In this document: piece by piece, positions 57,924 to 64,000 of the stretch
Layout: the number at the start of each line of letters is the position of its first letter
How positions within the stretch are numbered: position 1 is the first letter of the stretch
Assembly: GCF_003573695.1 (NCBI RefSeq)
Contig: NC_039358.1
Span: 94,686,881-94,750,880 of the forward strand
Length of the DNA stretch: 64,000 bases
DNA from: Papaver somniferum
Taxonomy: Eukaryota > Streptophyta > Magnoliopsida > Ranunculales > Papaveraceae
Direction: 5' to 3'
Position numbers and translations under genes: made by a program
The notes under the pieces: model-generated
Seen by the model: only the letters and a program-made list of their open reading frames with translations
The model's database searches: none
What the model was told of the DNA's origin: nothing

Positions 57924-58556
57924 TCAATAGTCGAAACAACTGTGGGTCAACAAAAGAATTGCCACAATAATCAGACAACTGCACCAAATCAGAAAAATGA
58001 ACAGACATAACACATCCTCATCCAAGGTTTCCTGTAAGACAACTGAGTTTTTTTGTTGTTCCCATTTGGGCTTCATATGAGTTTCTTGACAAATTGAATC
58101 ATTCGAACAAGTTTTTAGAATTTCCTCCTGGACAATATCAGGAGGATCCGGTTGTGGAGTCGGAAGTGACTCAAGTAATACCTCAGGTACACTAGGCTTG
58201 AATCCCAAGTTAGGGACTTTTAATGGGGATAATTGACCATTACTACCCACAAACTTAGGGTAGTCAGTATTCTCGGACAAACCTCCAACTATTGCTTGAA
58301 TTTCTGGATCCTCAGAGTCTTTAAAATACTCAAGAGCTTCTTCTAGTTCATTACCCCCAAACTTAGGGTCAACACTACTCCCCGTAAGGCCTGGCACTAT
58401 GGCTTGAATTTCAGGGTCCGTAGAGTCTTTAAAGTACTCAAGAGATTCTTCTAGTTCAAAAGTTTGGTCACCTAACTGACTTAAGAGAATTTCCTCATCA
58501 AGTTCATCTAAGGAATCACCAAATAAAGTGTCGTCCCAATTATCCTGAGTTAGATC
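57924..58556 (-). CDS. Downstream ORF of H with repeat and membrane segment
   Basis: Continues in the same frame as gag-protease after the TAG at 58557, open to 57924 (Met-initiated part from 58397). It contains an imperfect tandem repeat of about 36 residues (LEESLEYFKDSTDPEIQAIV, then LEEALEYFKDSEDPEIQAIV), a Pro-rich stretch, and a hydrophobic segment, residues 129-150 counted from the Met at 58397 (VLCLFIFLIWCSCLIIVAIL), likely one transmembrane helix near the C-terminus. Homologous to ORFs in G. No family recognised. Confidence 0.5.
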   Translation of the reverse strand, partial: DLTQDNWDDTLFGDSLDELDEEILLSQLGDQTFELEESLEYFKDSTDPEIQAIVPGLTGSSVDPKFGGNELEEALEYFKDSEDPEIQAIVGGLSENTDYPKFVGSNGQLSPLKVPNLGFKPSVPEVLLESLPTPQPDPPDIVQEEILKTCSNDSICQETHMKPKWEQQKNSVVLQETLDEDVLCLFIFLIWCSCLIIVAILLLTHSCFDY

Positions 58557-59741
58557 CTAAACTAAAGTGCTAATTATATTCACTTCTTCTAAATCATCGG
58601 AAGGTTGTCTATTAACATTAAATACATTTAGTTCAGTGGTCATATTACCAAAGGATATGTTCATAAGTCCGGTCCTACAGTTGATGACAGCGTTAGCTGT
58701 GGCTAAAAATGGGCGACCTAAAATCACTGGTATTTGAGCACTAGGATCCTGAACGGGCTGAGTATCTAGAACAACGAAATCCACTGGATAAATAAATTTA
58801 TCAACCTCAATCAGAACATCCTCTATGACACCACGAGGTATTTTGACAGACCTATCAGCTAATTGCAATGTCAATTTAGTCGGTTTCAACTTACCAAGAC
58901 CTAGCTGGTTGTATACATGATAAGGGAGTAAGTTCACACTAGCTCCTAAGTCAAGCAATGCCTTATCTACTGAATAATTACCGATCACACAAGATATTGT
59001 GAAGCATCCAGGGTCTTTATACTTAGGGGTTGTTTGGTTCAGAAGGATTGAACTTACCTGACCAGCTAAAAAGGCTTTCTTATGGACATTAAGCTTACGC
59101 TTTCGTGTACAAAGGTCCTTAAGGAACTTGGCATAAGCAGGCATTTGCCTAATCGCTTCTAATAAAGGGATGTTAATGTTTACCTGCTTAAATATCTCTA
59201 GTATTTCGTTGAAAGTCGACTCTCTCTTTGTTGGAGCTAACAACTGTGGATATGAGGCTTTGGGTACAAAATGAGACCTGTCGGGAACCACATTGGCATC
59301 ACTAGAAATTTTATCGGTTTCTTCAGTTAGTGGCTCCTTCTGGGGCTCATCTTGGGAACTAGAAGGTGGATCCACAGTATGTCCACTATTAGGAATGGCT
59401 ACCCTATTGTCTACCGTTTTACCACTCCTAAGGGTTGTGACAAAATTCACTTGATTAAATGGTTTTGCACCTACTTCATTAACTCCTCTAGGGTTGGGTA
59501 TCGGTTGACTAGGGAACTTACCTTTTTCTCTTAGAGACTCATTGATCAGACTAACTTGGTCTTTCAATTCAGAAATGGCCTGACTACGTTCTTGTCTTAT
59601 CCTATTACTAGCTTCTATGCTTTGTGAAAGCAATTGACGCATATTTTCAGTATTTTGAATAAACGAGGTAAGAGTTTCCTCTAGACTTAATATTTTATTA
59701 TCAGACTGATTCTGAAACTGAGTTGATCCTGAAGTATTCAT
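58557..59741 (-). CDS. pr: Gag C-terminal region and aspartic protease, H
   Basis: 394 codons, preceded in frame by gag across a TAG at 59781. Residues 20-75 are helical (SLEETLTSFIQNTENMRQLL). Residues 160-230 carry the Athila/Tat-type YPQLLAP, FKQVNINIPLLEAI, PAYAKFLKDL motifs. Protease: DKALLDLGASVNLLPY with catalytic D264 (DLGA form), and ILGRPFLATANAVI at 340-353. The ORF then ends TAG at 58557, where RT would be expected. Intact protease core; no downstream pol for it to process. Confidence 0.85.
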   Translation of the reverse strand: MNTSGSTQFQNQSDNKILSLEETLTSFIQNTENMRQLLSQSIEASNRIRQERSQAISELKDQVSLINESLREKGKFPSQPIPNPRGVNEVGAKPFNQVNFVTTLRSGKTVDNRVAIPNSGHTVDPPSSSQDEPQKEPLTEETDKISSDANVVPDRSHFVPKASYPQLLAPTKRESTFNEILEIFKQVNINIPLLEAIRQMPAYAKFLKDLCTRKRKLNVHKKAFLAGQVSSILLNQTTPKYKDPGCFTISCVIGNYSVDKALLDLGASVNLLPYHVYNQLGLGKLKPTKLTLQLADRSVKIPRGVIEDVLIEVDKFIYPVDFVVLDTQPVQDPSAQIPVILGRPFLATANAVINCRTGLMNISFGNMTTELNVFNVNRQPSDDLEEVNIISTLV

Positions 59742-59780
59742 AGTATAGCCAAAACCTGGGGGAACATTAGAATTACTAAA

Positions 59781-60703
59781 CTAACCTTGGTCCTTAGACC
59801 ATGAAAGGTTCAAATGGTTTCTCCAACCAGGATTATAGGTTTCTGAATATGGGTCAAACTTCTGACGGTTATCAAACCTAGTGTTATTATAGAGAGCATT
59901 GGCTTTCTCTTTATTATTCTGGCATTCCCAAAAAGGCTCTACTCTACCACTAGTGTGACCCAATTCTAAAGCTTCTAACCTTTTTGCTATAACAACAATT
60001 TTGGCATCTGATTCATAGCCTCCTTCTACCCTATTAACGTTTCCTCTTCCTAGAAGAATTGCTCTCTTGGGTTCCCTACAATATTCCCATTGCTGGGTCT
60101 TTTCGGCGATTTCATTCAAAAATTCCATCGCCGCATCAACAGTTTGGTTTTCAAAACCACCAGTGCATAGAGACTCAACCATGGTTGTTGTCGAATAATC
60201 TAAACCCTCATAAAGTATTTGAACTAGCCTAACCTTTTCTAAACCATGATGAGGACATTGGGCTAATAAGTCATTGAAACTTTCCAAATACCTATATAAC
60301 GATTCTCCCTCCTGTTGAGAAAATGTGCAGATTTGTATCCTAATAGACGATGTTTTGTGCCTAGGGAAAAACTTGTTCAAAAAGGCAGATGTAAGTTGTT
60401 CATATGTTTCTATTGAACCGGAAGCCAAACTATATAGCCACGATTTGGCTTTATCTTTCAGGGAAAAAGGAAATAACCTAAGTTTCAAAGCATCATCATC
60501 AAGGTCTCTAATCTTTAGGGTACTACAAATTTCCTCAAAACCCCTAACATGGAAGTATGGGTTTTCATTTTTTTTCCCTAAAAATATTGGGAGCATCTGT
60601 AGGGTCTCAGGCCTAATTTCATAATTTTCTCAGTTTCGGTTAACCTGATACAAGAAGGACGAGTAGTCCTAGTTGGGTTCAACAAAGCTTTCAAAGTTTC
60701 CAT
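59781..60703 (-). pseudogene. gag: Retrotrans_gag-type gag, H
   Basis: Likely original start at 60703 (METLKALLNPTRTTRPSCIR); a two-base slip in an A run near 60625-60629 shifts into the frame that reads 60596-59781. Counting from the Met at 60596, PFSLKDKAKSWLYSL at 43-57, FLNKFFPRHKTSSIR and SFNDLLAQCPHHGLEK are hallmarks of the plant gypsy gag capsid domain. It ends at TAG 59781, after which the same frame continues into the protease ORF. Capsid protein for virus-like particles. Confidence 0.85.
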
Positions 60704-61778
60704 TGCTGGCACTATCGGAATATTTGGGATTCTATGCAATCACAAAACAAGTCTGACTCAACCAAATCAAACCTAATTTTCTAGCAAACAAAAAGCATGA
60801 TGGTTCCACTTAGATTGTTTTTAGACCAGCTTCTATTCTTTCGAAAAGGAACTCGTTACAATCTGAGCAAACCCCTCTGAATCAATCCGAGTCAAAGTAA
60901 GTTGAATCGAGGCGAGGGAAGCTCAGTGGACCTTTGATACCCAAGGCCTCACCGGTTACAAGGCGGCGCAGTCACGCATTCAACTCACAGAAACCATCAT
61001 GAACTTCGAAGTATTTTCAAAAGAGTAACCAATATTTTTCGAACGACTTTCCTATTAAGCTCGTTACCTTATAGGTCTCGTTCTAGTCAAAATTTTAGGC
61101 TTAGGTTCGCGTTTGGTTTCGTTTTCCTAAGGCGGGTAAGAAGAGAACGGTGATGAAATGCGAACCCTTATCTTGTATGGCCAGTCCTTGCCCTTTACTA
61201 GGAAATTAAAGCAGCCGTTTTCAAGTCCTTAGCATATATGCAAAAGAAGGAATACAGTAAACCCGCTGACAGGGGATTCGCGGGTGTTTCGAAAAACTTA
61301 CCTCCCGTACCAGACGGGAGAAGAACCGCTGAAGTCGACTCGGGCCACGACTCCTATGTCATGTACGAACCCGAGGGGCGAGGCGATATCGTAATCACCG
61401 TCCTTCTCTGCACACAGTTTTTTATTTAAACCAACCCTTCCTTAGGGTTTAAAAATAATAATGTCCCAGTCCAAAAATAAAGTCCAAAAAGTGTCCAAAA
61501 ATAAAAAGAAAAATTACAAAAAATAAAACCATATTTATAGTTTCTAAAAATAAAACAAAATAACTATATACAAAATCTTCTTCTTCACTCCTTTCGGATT
61601 CCTCTTTTCTTTCCTTCTTTGGTGATGCTTTCCTTTTATAGCACTTTTTTTTTCCTTGTAGCTTCGCTCGAAATATGAAAAGAATCAAAAAATACCAAAG
61701 GCGTAAAAAAAGAACAAAAATAAAAATAAATCTAAAACCTAAAACCTAACACAAATCCGCGTCGGCGGCGCCAAAAAT
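60704..61778 (-). other. Leader and primer-binding site of H
   Basis: Non-coding leader matching G (48314-49428); the conserved block is at 61258-61380. The primer site at 61763-61778 reads, on the minus strand, TTTTTGGCGCCGCCGA just after the LTR end. The 63-codon plus-strand ORF at 61238-61429 lies over the conserved block but is antisense to the element and is not called. Confidence 0.65.
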
Positions 61779-63448
61779 TGATGTAGTTTTTAAGTGGTAG
61801 TAAAGTTCGTTCAACTCGGATTGTGTGGACTCAATTTTAGACTCAAATTAAAATAAAAAACTTAAAGAGAAATTGTTATCAAGATTATAAAAAGCACTGA
61901 GACTCAGGATTCCACCAATCTCCAATTTTTATGTGATTTAATCTAGTCAATATTTATATAACTCTTTACGTTTAAAGTGATTTTAATATTTTCGCCTAGA
62001 CAGTAGATACTCAAAACAATAGTTGTAAATCGAAAGCATGGACCATCAAAAGACTTAACCTAAGCATGACCCATCAATTGAGAACACAACCACTTAATCT
62101 GAATCATATATTCGATTTCAGTTCAGTGCAAATAATCATAAAAGAATTACGAAAATTAAATTAAATAGAATTTACCACATAATAATTGGAAAAATGGCTT
62201 CCTCCGTCGCCTCAGCAATGGGGTTTATCTCCTCATGTTAATCACGTGCTCAAAATAGGTGTTCATAGCTCAAAAGGGTGAAAAACAAGAGAAAACTAAT
62301 AAAGCAACGAGTTTGTAACAAATATAATTGTTACAGAACTCGTTGTTACAGAGGATGTTGTTGCAAAGAAAACTCTTACTGAAATAATTGTTACAAAACT
62401 GTTACAATATATGAAAGATTAGCCGAAGGTTTTCCTATCTTCTTCTTCCTCGTTCTGCTGGTGATGTAGAACTTCTCTGCAACTTTTGTTTATCTTCTGC
62501 AACTACTCCAAACGACCCCCAAAGTGTTCGATACCCTTTTTCAGACTCCCACCGCTTCTTTTTATACACCACAGCCGAATAAATCCCGAGAATCTTTCCC
62601 TGCATTTCAACCAAAGTTTCGGATTTTGTTTCTCTCCTACACGTCTCTGCGTTGTTCAATTCTTTCCTAAACTCCGTCCAAACTTGATAGAAATAATTCT
62701 TGGGGAATATCTTCTCCATACCTTCACGTAACTTCCATATATATCCAAAAAGCCGAGAATATTTGTTCTTTCCCTGTTTTGAGAATAATTGAGATAAACT
62801 TATCCTTTTTACGTATCCAACTCATTACCAACCATGTTTTGTCATCACAGGCCCAAACAAAGTCATTCCCACTGAAACTGCGACAAAAATTCCGATAGAA
62901 TCTCGTCCAATTCTTTCCATGTTCAAACCGAAAAATAACCTTCCTTGTTTAACGAAATCCGGATTATCCAGCCCAAGTTATTCGATCAAAAACATCATAC
63001 TAGGCCTGTTTAGTTAATTCAAGTCCATCCCATTAAAATCTGGTGATTGAATCTCTTTAATACCCGTTCAATAATCCAACCCTAATTCTGTGTTCTCGCT
63101 GCAAATTTTCCCGCCAATTTCAGTTTTTCAAAAGCTAGGGGATGACCTCCCCCTATCCAGTTCGGGTGTCCCTTTAGCAGCTGCCTGGAAATGGATGCCC
63201 CTTAATAATTAGGTTACCCCTTAGTAATTGGTTACCCCTTAGTAATTGGTTACCCCTTATCCATTTGAGGGGTCCGAATAACAAGTGTTCTCCGGGGGTG
63301 CCCTGCGCAACTTTTTGAGCCGATTTTTCCAAAAATGTTTATTGGCCAAAAATACCTACACACACATAAAAAACCATAATAAGTACAAAAATGAGCACTA
63401 TCAATATATAGAATCAAGATAAATTAGACACAAAAATGTGTCTATCAA
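61779..63448 (-). repeat. 5' LTR of gypsy element H (1670 bases)
   Basis: Complete. On the minus strand it starts TGATAGACACATTTTTGTG and ends AAACTACATCA. TATA on the minus strand at 62559-62566. A short tandem of GGTTACCCCTTAGTAATT occurs at about 63211-63260, with more copies than in the 3' LTR (56505-56530). Confidence 0.9.
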
Positions 63449-64000
63449 CGAGAAATAGTGTAACAACTATATATTACGTCCTCTAAGAATGTTTCAATGA
63501 TTGGAATGAGAGTTTAGATTACATAACCAATGGATTCCTTGAACCGAAGTTTTCGAACTTTGTTGATCAAGAGAACCGGAAGTATGGCAAGTGCCAAGTC
63601 CGCGAACTGCCGAAGTTCTCAAACCCGAGAATTTCTGCTGGAATTGACAAACTACTTGAGTGAGCCAAGTTCGCGAACCCAGTCCACGAAACCAGTCCGC
63701 GAACCGGCGTAGTTCTCGAACCCGAAAATTTCTGCTGGAGTTTGTAAACTTTATCCGGTGTCTTAAGTCCGCGAACCTAGTCTGCGAACTTGAGAAGGTT
63801 ATATATCTAAAGATGATTTCTGAACTTAATCTTAAAAGACTAAGGAATGCATTAGCAAACCGTGGCTATTAAAGTTCATGAACCGATTCGAGTGAATCAA
63901 ATCATCTTTGCTTAAATTGTGTCTTGTGTAGTTACATAAATTTCCTTGGAATTGAACATCTCTCTTAACTAGTTCATTTGAGTCAATTGAACTAGTTATG

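Larger units (their letters stand above)
55611..63448 (-). mobile_element. Gypsy element H: gag and protease, no RT or integrase
   Basis: Minus strand. 5' LTR 61779-63448 and 3' LTR 55611-56714, the latter lacking about 546 bases of its terminal end. ACGAG flanks both sides (55606-55610 and 63449-63453). Internal order on the minus strand: primer site (61763-61778), leader, gag (60703-59781), gag C-terminus plus protease (59741-58557), a downstream ORF (58556-57924), polypurine tract (56715-56729). No reverse transcriptase, RNase H or integrase. Resembles the TR-GAG class of non-autonomous LTR elements. Confidence 0.88.
41833..64000 (+). mobile_element. Element 9: gag-bearing copia-type element without pol
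   Basis: 5' LTR 41833-51315 (interrupted by gypsy element G), primer site 51318-51329, gag 51382-52932, small basic ORF 53186-53602, untranslated tract, polypurine tract to 55150, and 3' LTR from 55151 (interrupted by gypsy element H) running past the window end. No protease, integrase, RT or RNase H. Internal region is only 3.8 kb. Inserted in the 3' LTR of element 8; left flank CACAT, right flank not visible. Confidence 0.9.
55151..64000 (+). repeat. 3' LTR of element 9, interrupted by H, runs past window
   Basis: Pieces 55151-55610 and 63454-64000 around H. Matches 41833-42870 of the 5' LTR, including the CCGCGAAC array at 63590-63800, with differences such as a shorter array. The rest lies outside the window. 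Confidence 0.9.

Noticed and set aside
57924..58397. Envelope protein in H
   Set aside because: One hydrophobic helix and a repeat are seen, but no signal peptide, surface-domain motif or cleavage site; kept as an unknown ORF.
61238..61429. Plus-strand ORF over the conserved gypsy leader block
   Set aside because: Antisense to H; the conservation is at nucleotide level and the frame is disrupted in G (48840-48970).

Overview
This window is plant nuclear DNA made up entirely of nested LTR retrotransposons. I found no host gene, tRNA, functional rRNA gene or CRISPR array. Evidence for a plant: Ty1/copia-type internal regions primed at TGGTATCAGAGC (complementary to the 3' end of initiator-methionine tRNA), Ty3/gypsy-type elements primed at TGGCGCCG, copia polymerase motifs (integrase D-D35E, YVDD reverse transcriptase), and a 5S-rRNA-derived Cassandra-like element. 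A large-genome eudicot is likely. A Ranunculales or poppy-like genome is only a guess from family flavour and was not tested.

Layout, left to right. Elements 1 and 2 (1-5331 and 5332-10113) are minus-strand copia-type elements running off the left edge. Element 1 is inserted in element 2, and element 2 in a gag remnant (element 3, 10114-12599). Element 3 also carries a fold-back element made of five 5S-rRNA-like units (10983-12414, TSD TCTTT). Element 4 is the 3' part of another minus-strand element (12600-13102 and 32103-34652), split by element 5. Element 5 (13103-32097, TSD GATAT) is a complete plus-strand copia element with a decayed but nearly full pol. Its 5' LTR has been hit twice by a different family that begins TGTTGATGGTGG: element 5a (13859-19671, TSD ACTGG) and solo LTR 5b (21061-24780).

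A chimeric LTR (34653-37550) and an inverted LTR fragment (37551-38879) mark an old recombination junction. They lead into the 3' end of plus-strand element 8 (38880-41832). Element 9 (41833 to beyond 64000) is a plus-strand gag-bearing copia element without pol. Each of its LTRs is interrupted by a minus-strand gypsy element: G (43866-50889, TSD GTATT) and H (55611-63448, TSD ACGAG).

How the parts relate. The copia-type elements share LTR ends, primer site, gag and a purine-rich 3' untranslated region. Only element 5 carries pol. Elements 1, 2, 4/8 and 9 instead carry short, mutually different ORFs in the pol position and look like non-autonomous relatives mobilised in trans. G and H also lack reverse transcriptase and integrase; H keeps gag and protease, and both keep a related ORF ending in a hydrophobic segment. 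Nearly every ORF is damaged by stops or frameshifts. Boundaries were read by eye from LTR ends and target-site duplications; no alignment or database search was run.
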